Part shown: one piece after another, positions 1 to 8,527 of the stretch | Layout of the letters: every line of letters starts with the position of its first letter | Numbering within the stretch: position 1 is the stretch's first letter | Source: Planococcus plakortidis | GTDB taxonomy: Bacteria > Bacillota > Bacilli > Bacillales_A > Planococcaceae | DNA: 64,000 bases | Assembly (NCBI RefSeq): GCF_001687605.2 | Contig: NZ_CP016539.2 | Location: 2,014,501 to 2,078,500, forward strand | Reading direction: 5' to 3' | Program-made: the position numbers and the translations under genes | Notes under the pieces: model-generated | The model's input: only the letters and a program-made list of their open reading frames with translations | What the model was told of the DNA's origin: nothing | The model's database searches: none

Positions 1-276
1 GTTTGTCGTCACCGATTCATCCAGCACCGCCACTAATTTATACGTCAATGTGTCTTCTGCAATGACTTCACCGTTGCGGTCCAAAATCTTTCCGCGTTCT
101 GCGGTCAACACTTCTTCCTGGCTGTATTTCGCTGCCGCCCTAGCAGCCAATTCCTGCCCTTCCACTTTGCCCGTCGCTTGAATTGTGATTATTCTGGCCA
201 TTAAAAGGAAAAAGAGCCCTGCAAATAGTAAAAATAGCAGAAAGGCTCCTCCTTGAAAACGAAATTTTTTCTTCAT
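1..276 (-). CDS. pbpB: Penicillin-binding protein 2B (class B PBP, FtsI-type), N-terminal fragment
   Basis: Only the first 92 codons lie in the window; the gene runs off the left edge. The protein is a septal transpeptidase that cross-links peptidoglycan at the division site with FtsW. Visible are a short basic cytoplasmic start (MKKKFRFQGG), one membrane anchor at about residues 10-33, and the class B PBP signature AERGKILDRNGEVIAEDT at about 60-77. The ATG overlaps the stop of ftsL by four bases (ATGA), so the two are probably translationally coupled. Assignment rests on this signature plus the mraZ-rsmH-ftsL-pbpB order; the catalytic domain is not seen. Confidence 0.88.
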   Translation of the reverse strand, partial: MKKKFRFQGGAFLLFLLFAGLFFLLMARIITIQATGKVEGQELAARAAAKYSQEEVLTAERGKILDRNGEVIAEDTLTYKLVAVLDESVTTN

Positions 277-632
277 TGCCCTGGCACTACCTTTACATTT
301 CGCTCATTTAATTTTAAGCCGTAATCCTTTGCTTTCGACCAAATGCGCTCATATGAAGACAGTTCACTTACTTGCACGGACAAATCGGTATTTTGTTTCG
401 TCGCTTCGTTGATTGAATTTTCAATTGTCTGGATTTCCTGCGTGGAAGCTTGGATTGTCGACTGGTTTTGCAAGACGAGCAATGCGCACATGATGCAAAC
501 CGCCAGGAAAGCCGTATAAAGGATTTTCTCGCCTTTGGTGATGCGTTTTTTCTTTTTTGCCGGCTGTCTATTCGGGCTTTGCGGAACGGCCGGCTGCTGG
601 ATGTATGTTTGGGGTCTCGCATTCAACGCCAT
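273..632 (-). CDS. ftsL: Cell division protein FtsL
   Basis: A 119-residue bitopic division protein. It has a Lys-rich cytoplasmic tail (KKKKR near residue 27), one membrane segment at about 36-56, and an outer part that looks like a coiled coil (residues 60-105), the normal plan of FtsL, which forms a complex with DivIB and DivIC at the septum. Primary sequence of FtsL is poorly conserved, so the call leans on size, topology and position between rsmH and pbpB. The gene starts 12 bases after the rsmH stop and its own stop overlaps the pbpB start. Confidence 0.85.
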   Translation of the reverse strand: MALNARPQTYIQQPAVPQSPNRQPAKKKKRITKGEKILYTAFLAVCIMCALLVLQNQSTIQASTQEIQTIENSINEATKQNTDLSVQVSELSSYERIWSKAKDYGLKLNERNVKVVPGQ

Positions 633-644
633 TTAAACACGTCC

Positions 645-1583
645 TTAGAGTTTGATTTTCTCCGCAATCCGCAACTTGGCGGAACGCGACCGATTATTAT
701 GCGCCAACTCTTCTTCAGATGGCAGGATCGGTTTTCGGGTGATTAATTTCAGTTTCGGTTCAAGCCCCTCCGGGATTACCGGCAAGTTCGGGGGCAGTTC
801 GGGAAGCGATGAAGCTTCCTTGAATAAAGCTTTTGTCAACCGGTCTTCGAGAGAATGGAACGTAATGACACTGATTCTTCCTCCGACTGCAAGCATATCG
901 ATCGCATCCTGCAAGGAGGTTTCGGCAGCGCCGAGTTCGTCATTCACTGCGATGCGGATTGCCTGGAAGACGCGTTTGGCCGGATGCCCGCCTTTGCGCC
1001 TCGCAGGTGCCGGTATGCCATCTTTGATGCATTCAACCAGCTGTGCCGTCGTTTCGATCGGATGCTGTTCCCTGGCCGCCTCGATTTTCCGGGCGATTTG
1101 CTTGGAGAATTTCTCTTCCCCATAGCGGTAGAAGATGCGTACGAGATCTTCATAGCGCCATTCGTTGACCACGTGGTAAGCGCTCAGTTCCGCGCTTTGG
1201 TCCATACGCATGTCGAGCGGCGCGTCGTGATGGTAACTGAATCCACGTTCCGGCGTATCGAGTTGTGGCGACGAAACGCCAAGGTCATACAAGATGCCGT
1301 CGACTTGCCCGACTCCACGCTTCTCCAACTCTTCCTTTAGATACTTGAAGTTTGCATGGATAAAAGTGATCTTATGTAAATGGTCTTTCAGTTTTTCTTT
1401 TGCATGCTCGATTGCTGTTACATCCTGATCAAAGCAGTACAGATGTCCCTGATCGGATAGCTGCTGGGCCAAATATTCGCTATGGCCGGCACCGCCGAGT
1501 GTACAGTCTACATATATGCCATCAGGACGAATGTTCAGCCCATCGACAGTTTCATGCAGCAAAACTGTAGTATGATTGAACAA
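645..1583 (-). CDS. rsmH: 16S rRNA (cytosine(1402)-N(4))-methyltransferase RsmH
   Basis: A 312-residue SAM-dependent methyltransferase that N4-methylates C1402 in the decoding centre of 16S rRNA. The N-terminus [15 protein letters not shown] and the SAM-binding loop [14 protein letters not shown] (about 22-35) are typical, as is the C-terminal [11 protein letters not shown] motif. The start is a TTG at 1583 preceded by a run of six G (complement of C6 at 1590-1595) as ribosome site. It follows mraZ by 21 bases in the dcw operon. Confidence 0.95.
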   Translation of the reverse strand: MFNHTTVLLHETVDGLNIRPDGIYVDCTLGGAGHSEYLAQQLSDQGHLYCFDQDVTAIEHAKEKLKDHLHKITFIHANFKYLKEELEKRGVGQVDGILYDLGVSSPQLDTPERGFSYHHDAPLDMRMDQSAELSAYHVVNEWRYEDLVRIFYRYGEEKFSKQIARKIEAAREQHPIETTAQLVECIKDGIPAPARRKGGHPAKRVFQAIRIAVNDELGAAETSLQDAIDMLAVGGRISVITFHSLEDRLTKALFKEASSLPELPPNLPVIPEGLEPKLKLITRKPILPSEEELAHNNRSRSAKLRIAEKIKL

Positions 1584-1604
1584 CCCAGTCCCCCCGTTCG
1601 TTAA

Positions 1605-2036
1605 TTAAAAATCAAAGTCAGTTAAGTTTTCAGCAATTTCATTAAAGGATTCTTCGGATTCTTCGAAATACGCTTCCCACGCCTCTTTCGCCCATATTTC
1701 AAACCGGTTGGAGACGCCGAGGATGACGCACTCTTTTTCGATTTTGGCATACGACAAAAGGTTGGCAGGTATATTGACGCGCCCCTGCTTATCAAGTTCC
1801 ACTTCCTGGGCCCCTGAAAAGAAAAAACGGGTGAAAGCACGTGCGTCTTTTTTCGTGACTGGCATTTCTTTTAATTTTTCTTCAATTTTATTCCATTCAT
1901 TCATCGGATAACCAAATAAGCACTGATCCAGGCCCCGGGTGATGACAAAGTGTTCACCCAGCAATTCACGGTATTTTGCAGGAACGATTAATCTGCCCTT
2001 AGCATCAACATTGTGTTGAAATTCGCCCATGAACAT
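1605..2036 (-). CDS. mraZ: Transcriptional regulator MraZ
   Basis: A 143-residue protein with two AbrB-like SpoVT/MraZ domains. It begins [23 protein letters not shown], with the conserved DAKGR motif, and the second repeat has DKQGRVNIP near residue 90. MraZ is a ring-shaped DNA-binding protein that represses its own dcw operon. A longer reading frame extends 25 codons upstream, but the ATG at 2036 matches the family N-terminus and has a GGGGTG ribosome site. The tandem GTGG repeats just upstream are its likely operator. Confidence 0.94.
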   Translation of the reverse strand: MFMGEFQHNVDAKGRLIVPAKYRELLGEHFVITRGLDQCLFGYPMNEWNKIEEKLKEMPVTKKDARAFTRFFFSGAQEVELDKQGRVNIPANLLSYAKIEKECVILGVSNRFEIWAKEAWEAYFEESEESFNEIAENLTDFDF

Positions 2037-2061
2037 GCCTTTCACCCCACTTATTATAATT

Positions 2062-2091
2062 AATGTACCACATTCCCCCACATGCCACCAC
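2062..2091 (-). promoter_or_regulatory. MraZ operator (three 10-bp direct repeats)
   Basis: On the minus strand three consecutive 10-base units all begin GTGG: GTGGTGGCAT, GTGGGGGAAT and GTGGTACATT. MraZ is known to bind tandem short G-rich repeats (TGGGN or GTGG-type) upstream of its own gene. A TATAAT follows at 2058-2053, so a bound MraZ ring would block the promoter. No clear -35 box is seen at normal spacing. Confidence 0.7.
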
Positions 2092-2151
2092 TTGTTTTTG
2101 AAATATTTCACTATTGTTACAGCATTTCATCTCAAAGAGTTTACTTCACAT

Positions 2152-2174
2152 AAAAAAAACCTGCATAGGCAGGC
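2152..2174 (-). terminator. Rho-independent terminator after bshC
   Basis: On the minus strand CCTGC-CTAT-GCAGG is followed by eight T. It separates the bshC transcript from the mraZ promoter. Confidence 0.75.
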
Positions 2175-2183
2175 TTTTCCAAG

Positions 2184-3802
2184 TTAAAGAATGACAATTT
2201 TGTGGGTGTTATCGTATTTCATCGGCAATGCAAGTAAATCTTCTACAAGGGCTTTGCCGTATTGGTTCAAATAAGGAATCGGGTTGTAGATCCGCTCCTG
2301 CAAACCTGCTTCAGGCAATAAGGCATTTTCGATGGCCGAAAGCTGGTTGAACTGCGTGCTGTTTTGAATGGCCACTTCATCCTGCAGTTTTTGTTTCAGG
2401 AAATCGAGTTGGCCCAAATGGATGCGCAAGTTTTTCTCGGCCAAAGGCGTAAGGCCGGCGCTGACCGACGCAAGACGGCTGATCAGCTCTTCGTACTCTT
2501 CAGCCAATCCTCGCTTGACTTCATCGATTTTCGCTTCAGTCTCTTCATCCCTGATATGGTCGAGCAATTCATTGCGCAGCTGGGGGATTTTCCGTTCGAC
2601 AACTACATCTTCGAAACTCAGTTCCCTTTTCCCCAAAAGCGCCGCAGTCCGGCGGTCGATCAAGCTGACACTAAGCCGCGGCATGACGATCGGCATTTCC
2701 ATCCCCATCAGTTCGAAGGCACCTTTGAGCGCTGCCCAATATGCGATTTCCCCCGGCCCCCGACAAATGCGAGCACCGGGAAGACAAGGTCCTGCATCAG
2801 CGGGCGAGTTACGACATTGTTGCTGAGGCGCTCGGGTTCATGCTTCGCGATATCCAGGAGCTCCTGTTCCGTGTAGCTTAACTCCGTATTCTTGACGGTA
2901 AAACGGCTTCCGTCACGCTCAAGCAACAGGCGCTCGCCTTCGATTGTGATGAAGAGATGCGCGGCTTCCTGCTTGGCATCGATCCCCGCAGTGTAACCAT
3001 CCGCTTGAAGTGCGCTTTCGGTTTCCACCACGGTTTTCGCTATCGCTCCGCTTTTCTCGATGAGCTTTGAGAAAAAGCCTGATTCATAGGCGCGCAATTG
3101 TTCATTGGCAGCATCGATAAAAAGCAAGCCTTCCTTTTCGAAGAAATGGTTGAGCAAGCTTGCGAAAAAGGCGGTGAATGTTGCAGCTCTCCCGAGATGG
3201 CTGAATACCAAGGAGCGGATTTCCTTGGTATGGGCAGTTTCCGGCAAGCTGCGGAAATATTCGTCCAAAAACGCTTCGATTTCATCTGTCTTGAGCGGCG
3301 CCTGTGAAGCAGCGCATTTCCCTAGTTTCGCATGCGGGTAATTCAGTTTTTCGACACGGCCGTTCGTTTCGCGGTAAACATGGCAGATTTCTGCCAAATC
3401 ATGGTCTTCACCGGCAATCCAGAATACCGGGACGACTGGCGAACTTAATTTTTCGGAAGCTTCTTTCGCCAATAAAATCGATGAAATGGCTTTATGTACC
3501 GTGTATAACGGCCCCGTCAACAGCCCTGCCTGCTGGCCTGTCACGACGACCGATGCGCCTTCTTCAAAGCGTGTTAAATTCTGTCTCGCCGCTTGTGATA
3601 TCCCGAAAGGTTCCATATAGCCGGCGATGATGGAGGCCAGCCTTTTCCGGTCGACCGGGTGGCCTTTTAACGATTCATGCCGAGCACGGGCTTGTTCCAA
3701 TGAAGGTTCATAAGAAAAGTATTGCAGGATCTTTTGTTCTTCGTTCGTATAATCAGCCATCAATCTGGAGGACGGCGGTATGTATTTTTCCTCTAATTTC
3801 AT
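2184..3802 (-). pseudogene. bshC: Putative cysteine ligase BshC (bacillithiol synthesis), split by a one-base frameshift
   Basis: BshC joins cysteine to glucosaminyl-malate in the last step of bacillithiol synthesis. The N-terminal 350 residues (from MKLEEKYIPPSSRLM at 3802) read cleanly to VLAFVGG, then leave frame; the rest of the protein (EIAYWAALKGAFE, MGMEMPIVMPRLSVSL and the C-terminal coiled coil) continues in the next frame to 2184. Adding one base to the C5 run at 2757-2761 restores the family motif FVGGPGEIAYW and gives 539 residues, the normal BshC length. The locus is therefore one base short of intact; either a sequencing or assembly error or a recent loss. Everything else, including synteny with mraZ, is normal. 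Confidence 0.9.
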
Positions 3803-3877
3803 GAATTTGAATCCCCTTTTCGCTTTACATTCAAAGACTACTATAACAAAAGGTGGATTGCTTGAGAAAAAATCCGC

Positions 3878-4258
3878 TTAGCGGAATGATTCGACCGCTA
3901 AAAAGACGAGCCCGGCAAGCCAAGCGGCCGCATAAATGGCCGACAATGCCAAAAAGCAAATGCGCCAGACTTTGCGCAGGAATTTAACCACTTCCAGTTC
4001 TTTCTGGGTTTTCCATTCACGGATCAGCAGAAAAATCGCCAATAATAAAGCGGCCATGAAGATGAAAGGCTGGACTTCCATGCCAAACAGCAGCTCAATC
4101 GAAGCCGGCACCGAAAAGAACAGCAGAAAAGCAGTGACATCGGCCGCGATGCCGAGCGCTTTGCTTTTCTTTGATTTATAGGTCAAAGCATAGACAAATA
4201 AAAACAAGATAAACGGGACGTAAAGCAATACGTTCCCGGCAGTAGATACCCATTCCAT
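3878..4258 (-). CDS. Small integral membrane protein, DUF3397-like
   Basis: A 126-residue protein with four hydrophobic segments (about 9-26, 37-54, 63-82 and 98-120) and a Lys-rich loop after the first (TYKSKKSK). Function unknown. It matches in size and location the DUF3397 family found between panE and bshC in Bacilli; the family name is from memory of that neighbourhood. Its ATG overlaps the panE stop as TGATG, which points to coupled translation. Confidence 0.6.
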   Translation of the reverse strand: MEWVSTAGNVLLYVPFILFLFVYALTYKSKKSKALGIAADVTAFLLFFSVPASIELLFGMEVQPFIFMAALLLAIFLLIREWKTQKELEVVKFLRKVWRICFLALSAIYAAAWLAGLVFLAVESFR

Positions 4259-5115
4259 CAGTTTTCCTCAACAGTCTTCAATAAATGGTAAAACGCTTTG
4301 AACAAGGGCAGATCCAATTTTGAAACCTGCAGGATATACAGCATCAGCCCATCTACATCCATCGGGTCCCCCGCCATGCGGTCTGCAAGCATGGACGAGA
4401 TTTCTTCTGGGCGTGACGCACAATAAGCGGCGACGCGTTCGATCGGCTGTACGCTTTCGATTTCCGGAAATGCCAAATACATCTCATTATACAAGTTGCG
4501 GAATAATTCGTAGGCGTTCGGGTCGGTGATCAATTGGCCTTTTTCGATTTTCATCAAGGCCGTCAATGGATTGATGAGGCTGTCCCTCAATAGCTGTTCG
4601 AACAGCCGCTTCTCGATATCCTCCACCCACTGCACAGCCATATGGTCTACAGCCAAAAGCGGTTCGAAATGCGAAGGCTCGCCTTTCAATAAGCCAAAGT
4701 TGAGCTGAGGCGTTTTTGTGTACGTAATTTCATGCGTGTTGACTTTGACCGCATCGCAGTCCAATGTGCCGGCTGCAATCTGCCGGTGCGCCAACAAGCG
4801 GGCTTTTTCGACATAGAGCATGCCCTGCTGGATAAACACGAGCGGATTGCTCGGGCGGCGGATCTTCAACAGCCTCAGCATAGGCGGCAGTTCTTCTGAA
4901 TGGACCGTAATGAATATATAAGCATCCGGGTCCACTTGTTCCAGGTCGGTATAGACAGCAATGCGCTGTTTTTCTGTCCCACATACAAGGCCATGTGCGT
5001 TAAGTTCAGCAGCTTGTGCTTCATTCGTGGCGATCAGCTGAACATCCCCTTGTTTTTCCAATAAATGTGCGAGCAACAATGCCTGGGCGTTTCCGCCGAT
5101 AATTGCGAATTTCAT
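4258..5115 (-). CDS. panE: 2-dehydropantoate 2-reductase (ketopantoate reductase family)
   Basis: A 285-residue NADPH-dependent reductase that would reduce ketopantoate to pantoate for coenzyme A synthesis. It starts with the Rossmann motif MKFAIIGGNAQALLLAHLL, a relaxed GxGxxG. The chosen ATG at 5115 has a strong ribosome site (AAAGGAGGGG); an in-frame extension to 5226 runs through a terminator and is rejected. The C-terminal half is helical as in PanE. It corresponds in position to B. subtilis ylbQ/panE. The first glycine loop is non-canonical (GGNAQA), so substrate identity is less certain than the fold. Confidence 0.82.
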   Translation of the reverse strand: MKFAIIGGNAQALLLAHLLEKQGDVQLIATNEAQAAELNAHGLVCGTEKQRIAVYTDLEQVDPDAYIFITVHSEELPPMLRLLKIRRPSNPLVFIQQGMLYVEKARLLAHRQIAAGTLDCDAVKVNTHEITYTKTPQLNFGLLKGEPSHFEPLLAVDHMAVQWVEDIEKRLFEQLLRDSLINPLTALMKIEKGQLITDPNAYELFRNLYNEMYLAFPEIESVQPIERVAAYCASRPEEISSMLADRMAGDPMDVDGLMLYILQVSKLDLPLFKAFYHLLKTVEEN

Positions 5116-5179
5116 GGAAACCCCTCCTTTTTGAGAGCAATCGTATGTAGCAGACACTCCGCTGTGTCGAGCGTCGGCT

Positions 5180-5208
5180 AAAAAAGAAGCCTGCCTTATC
5201 AGGCAGAC
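5180..5208 (-). terminator. Terminator of the acyl-CoA carboxylase operon
   Basis: Minus strand: CTGCCT-GATA-AGGCAG then GCTTCTTTTTT. It lies between the carboxyltransferase stop and panE. Confidence 0.8.
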
Positions 5209-5225
5209 TCCAAGTCTATTACTCA

Positions 5226-6776
5226 TTATACAGGAATGATCGGATGTTTTCGATATGGCAAAGGCAAATCTTTCGTCGCATAAATCGATAAGCGCTTGGA
5301 CAATTCCTCGCGGAGTGCATATGGCGCTACGATTTCATCGACAATGAGCTCTGATGCCAACCGGTAAATATTGATTTCTTCTTTGTATTCCTGATGCTTC
5401 TGCTGGACATAGGCAAGGCGTTCTTTCGGGTCTTCAATCGCTTCGATCTTGTTGGAATAGACTGCATTGACCGCTGCCTCAGGTCCCATGACGGCAATTT
5501 GCGCTGTAGGTAGCGCAATGCACACATCAGGCTCGAATGCCGGGCCGGCCATTGCATATAAACCGGCACCATAGGCTTTGCGGACGATGACAGATATTTT
5601 GGGCACAGTCGCCGCACTCATCGCGGAGATGAACTTGGCGCCATGGCGGATGATGCCTGCGCGTTCCACTTTCGTCCCGATCATGAATCCAGGGACATCG
5701 GCGAGGAACAGGAGCGGAATCGAGAACGCATCACAAAGATTGATGAATTTCGCCCCTTTATCCGCAGAATCCCCGAACAGCACCCCGCCTTTCACTTTCG
5801 GCTGGTTGGCGATGATGCCGACCGCTTTCCCATCGATGCGTGCAAGTCCGGTAATCAATTCCGGTGCGAACAACTTCTTGATGTCGAAGAAACTGCCTTC
5901 ATCGATCAATTGATCGATCAATTCATACATATCAAACGGCGCGTTCTGGTTTTCCGGAATGATCTCTTCCAGGCTCCGTCCCGCCTTCTTCGCTTTTGCT
6001 TCAAGCACTTCCGGCTTGCCGGCAAAATTCGCCGGGAAGAATGCCATATAGCGGCGCGCTTCAGAAATCGCCTCTTCCTCAGTGGAGACGAGAACATCCC
6101 CTACGCCGCTGACAGTGCAATGCATGCGCGCGCCGCCCATTTCCTCGAGCGACACTTTTTCCCCGATGACTTTTTCCGCCATGCGCGGCGATCCCAAATA
6201 CATGGAGGCGTTGCCTTCGACCATGATGACGATATCGCAAAAGGCCGGAATGTATGCCCCGCCCGCTGCTGATGGGCCGAACAATAAGCATACTTGCGGC
6301 ACCATTCCGGACATGCGCACTTGGTTGTGGAAAATGCGCCCGGCGCCGCGGCGGTTCGGGAACATCTCCAATTGATCGGTGATGCGTGCACCTGCAGAGT
6401 CGACCAGGTAAAGCATCGGCACTTGCATCTTTTCAGCCGTTTCCTGGATGCGGATGATTTTCTCCACCGTCCGCGAACCCCATGAACCTGCTTTAACGGT
6501 GGAGTCGTTGGCCATGACGCAAACGGTTTCGCCGTTCACCTTGCCGATCGCCGTGACGACGCCGTCTGCCGGAAGATCGCCCGCTTCCACATTCGCGAAA
6601 CGGCCGTCTTCAATGTAATCACCGTCATCAAACAGCAGATTTAGACGGTCGCGGACGAACAATTTATTGCTTTCTTTCAACTTCTCATGGTATTTCTCTT
6701 GCCCGCCTGCGAAAATCTTGGAAAGCTTTTCTTCAAGCCTTGTATTATATCCCGTTGTTTCAGTCGTTTTCGTCAT
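5226..6776 (-). CDS. Acyl-CoA carboxylase carboxyltransferase subunit (propionyl-/acetyl-CoA type)
   Basis: A 516-residue carboxyltransferase that moves CO2 from carboxybiotin to an acyl-CoA. Crotonase-fold halves carry GAGRIFHNQVRMSG, GPSAAGGAYIPAFCD (about 160-174) and, in the second half, PGFMIGTKVERAGIIRHGAK and the YGAGLYAMAGPAF oxyanion loop. Length and motifs match PccB/YngE-type beta subunits that combine alpha and beta halves in one chain. Start is the ATG at 6776 with AAAGGGGTGG five bases upstream; a GTG nine bases earlier would leave no ribosome-site spacing. It ends a three-gene operon with accC and the biotin carrier. The operon lacks an HMG-CoA lyase gene, so propionyl-CoA is a fair guess for the substrate, not proven. 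Confidence 0.85.
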   Translation of the reverse strand: MTKTTETTGYNTRLEEKLSKIFAGGQEKYHEKLKESNKLFVRDRLNLLFDDGDYIEDGRFANVEAGDLPADGVVTAIGKVNGETVCVMANDSTVKAGSWGSRTVEKIIRIQETAEKMQVPMLYLVDSAGARITDQLEMFPNRRGAGRIFHNQVRMSGMVPQVCLLFGPSAAGGAYIPAFCDIVIMVEGNASMYLGSPRMAEKVIGEKVSLEEMGGARMHCTVSGVGDVLVSTEEEAISEARRYMAFFPANFAGKPEVLEAKAKKAGRSLEEIIPENQNAPFDMYELIDQLIDEGSFFDIKKLFAPELITGLARIDGKAVGIIANQPKVKGGVLFGDSADKGAKFINLCDAFSIPLLFLADVPGFMIGTKVERAGIIRHGAKFISAMSAATVPKISVIVRKAYGAGLYAMAGPAFEPDVCIALPTAQIAVMGPEAAVNAVYSNKIEAIEDPKERLAYVQQKHQEYKEEINIYRLASELIVDEIVAPYALREELSKRLSIYATKDLPLPYRKHPIIPV

Positions 6777-6804
6777 TTCTTCCACCCCTTTGGATTCAAA
6801 TGCC

Positions 6805-7020
6805 TTATTCGCCGAGCGTTACCAATGTGTCCCCTTCATTGACAAAGCTGCCAACTTCCACATCGATTTTTTCGACTTTCCCGCCAAATTCCGCTTCGAC
6901 CGGAATTTCCATTTTCATGGATTCGAGGGTCATGATCGCCTGTCCCGCAGAGACGGACTCCCCTTCGGATACTGAAATATTCAAGACCGTCCCGGCCATG
7001 GTTGCTGTTAGTTGTTTCAT
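6805..7020 (-). CDS. Biotin carboxyl carrier protein (small, biotin/lipoyl-attachment domain)
   Basis: A 71-residue stand-alone biotinyl domain. The modification site is the Lys in TLESMKMEIPVEAE near residue 36, in the standard MKM context. It shuttles carboxybiotin between the biotin carboxylase and carboxyltransferase encoded on either side. Start ATG at 7020 has AAGGAGG ten bases upstream and overlaps the accC stop as ATGA. Such small carriers are typical of yngHB-like acyl-CoA carboxylase operons, distinct from the larger AccB of fatty acid synthesis. Confidence 0.9.
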   Translation of the reverse strand: MKQLTATMAGTVLNISVSEGESVSAGQAIMTLESMKMEIPVEAEFGGKVEKIDVEVGSFVNEGDTLVTLGE

Positions 7021-8366
7021 ACTGTTTTTTCCTCCTTTTGTTGTGTAAGCCACTGAGCCAATACGGCCGTCGCATAGTTTCCTGTTGTAAATGGTTCCGA
7101 TTCAATGAATCGGTCGAATAACGGCAAATTGGTTTTAACCCCGTCAATGGCCGTTTCGTCAAAGAACTTTCTCGATTTCTCCAAAACCTCTTCCCGTGAA
7201 GCGCCTGTCAACACCACTTTAGCGATCATCGGGTCGTAGAAAGGCGTCACTTTATTGCCTTCTTCGTACCCCGTTTCGATGCGAGCGCCAGGGCCCCATT
7301 TCAAGACTGTCAATGTTCCCGGCGACGGGAAGAATGTTTTCGGGTCTTCTGCATAGATGCGGTATTCGATCGAATGGCCGTTTGTACGGATTGTCTCCTG
7401 GCCGGGCAAAGTTTGGCCCCTGGCCACGTTTATTTGCCATTCGACAAGGTCGACGCCCGTCACTTCTTCAGTGATTGGGTGTTCCACTTGCAGGCGGGTG
7501 TTCATTTCCAGGAAATAGAAGTCGTCGTTCTCATCGACGATAAACTCTACCGTTCCTGCGTTTGTATAGCCGACCGCACGCGCTGCTTGAACGGCCGCTT
7601 CACAAAGCTTGGTTCTGGCGGATTCCGGCAAATCGGGTGACGGTGATTCTTCGATGACTTTCTGGTTGCGGCGCTGAACAGAGCAATTGCGCTCATACAA
7701 GTGGACGATATTGCCTGACTCGTCCCCGAAAATCTGCACTTCGATGTGGCGTGCATTGGCAATGAATTTCTCTAAATAGACAATGTCGTTTCCGAAGTAC
7801 GCCTTGGCACGGTTCTTGACCGATTCGAACTGCTGAGTGAGCGCTTGCTCATTTTCACACAACACCATACCGATGCCGCCACCGCCTGCACTCGCTTTCA
7901 ACATCAACGGATAGCCGATCTCCCGCGCTTCCAATACAGCTGCTTCAATGTCTGATACCCCTTCAGCTGTCCCTGGAACGACAGGCACACCAGCTTGTTT
8001 CATCGTGCGCCTGGAGCCGAGCTTATCGCCCATCGTTTCGATGACTTCAGGTTTCGGGCCGATAAAGATTAGTCCCGCTTCTGTAACTTTGCGCGCGAAC
8101 TCCGCGTTTTCCGACAGCAGGCCATAGCCTGGATGAATCGCTTCCGCATTGCGCTTTAGTGCTTCTTCAATGATATTATCTGCTTGTAAATAGGATTGCG
8201 CGACCGGATTTGGGCCGATCGCTGATGCTTCTGTCGCTTCACTCACATATGGCAGTTCCCCATCCGCCTCGGAGTGGATCGCGATGGTTTCGATGCCGAG
8301 GCGGTCGCATGTGCGAATGATGCGCCGCGCAATTTCGCCCCGGTTGGCAATAAGGATTTTTTTCAT
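7017..8366 (-). CDS. Biotin carboxylase subunit of acyl-CoA carboxylase
   Basis: A 449-residue ATP-grasp enzyme that carboxylates biotin with bicarbonate and ATP. It shows the N-terminal MKKILIANRGEIARRI, the glycine-rich ATP loop KASAGGGGIGM (about 159-169), and EMNTRLQVEHPITEEVTG (about 287-304) with the catalytic Arg and metal-binding Glu/Asn. Length equals AccC. It is the first gene of the operon, preceded by a promoter that overlaps a cre box. The presence of a dedicated small carrier and carboxyltransferase suggests a catabolic or anaplerotic acyl-CoA carboxylase rather than the housekeeping AccC. Confidence 0.9.
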   Translation of the reverse strand: MKKILIANRGEIARRIIRTCDRLGIETIAIHSEADGELPYVSEATEASAIGPNPVAQSYLQADNIIEEALKRNAEAIHPGYGLLSENAEFARKVTEAGLIFIGPKPEVIETMGDKLGSRRTMKQAGVPVVPGTAEGVSDIEAAVLEAREIGYPLMLKASAGGGGIGMVLCENEQALTQQFESVKNRAKAYFGNDIVYLEKFIANARHIEVQIFGDESGNIVHLYERNCSVQRRNQKVIEESPSPDLPESARTKLCEAAVQAARAVGYTNAGTVEFIVDENDDFYFLEMNTRLQVEHPITEEVTGVDLVEWQINVARGQTLPGQETIRTNGHSIEYRIYAEDPKTFFPSPGTLTVLKWGPGARIETGYEEGNKVTPFYDPMIAKVVLTGASREEVLEKSRKFFDETAIDGVKTNLPLFDRFIESEPFTTGNYATAVLAQWLTQQKEEKTV

Positions 8367-8402
8367 GTATGAAATACCCCCTAAGTTTTCTCCCTTCTCT
8401 AG

Positions 8403-8430
8403 CATATACGAATTTTGTAAGCGATTTCAA
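8403..8430 (-). promoter_or_regulatory. Promoter of the acyl-CoA carboxylase operon with a full cre box
   Basis: Minus strand -35 TTGAAA (8430-8425), 16-base spacer, -10 TATATG (8408-8403). The 14-mer TGTAAGCGATTTCA on the plus strand (8416-8429) fits the CcpA cre consensus TGWAANCGNTNWCA at every position and covers the -35 box and spacer, so repression by CcpA on good carbon sources is expected. It is about 50 bases before the accC start. Confidence 0.75.
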
Positions 8431-8503
8431 CTGTTCAAATAAATATTTTCCATAATGTTCCGCCTATTCGCTTCGTTTATGGCTGCTGGACAATGTATCT
8501 CCA

Positions 8504-8527
8504 TAAAAAAAAGCCCCATAGGAGCCT
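8504..8527 (-). terminator. Terminator of the crotonase-family gene
   Basis: Minus strand GCTCC-TAT-GGGGC followed by eight T, directly at the 3' end of the gene. The stem is short and includes one G-U pair. Confidence 0.6.

Noticed and set aside
645-1340. Long reading frames on the plus strand opposite rsmH, and similar frames opposite typA, pycA, pdhC, coxidase and pot genes
   Set aside because: They lie antisense to clearly conserved genes, lack ribosome sites and show no recognisable protein motifs; they are shadows of GC-biased codons.
5116-5226. N-terminal extension of panE through 5226
   Set aside because: It crosses the terminator at 5180-5208, and the ATG at 5115 has a strong ribosome site and the Rossmann start.
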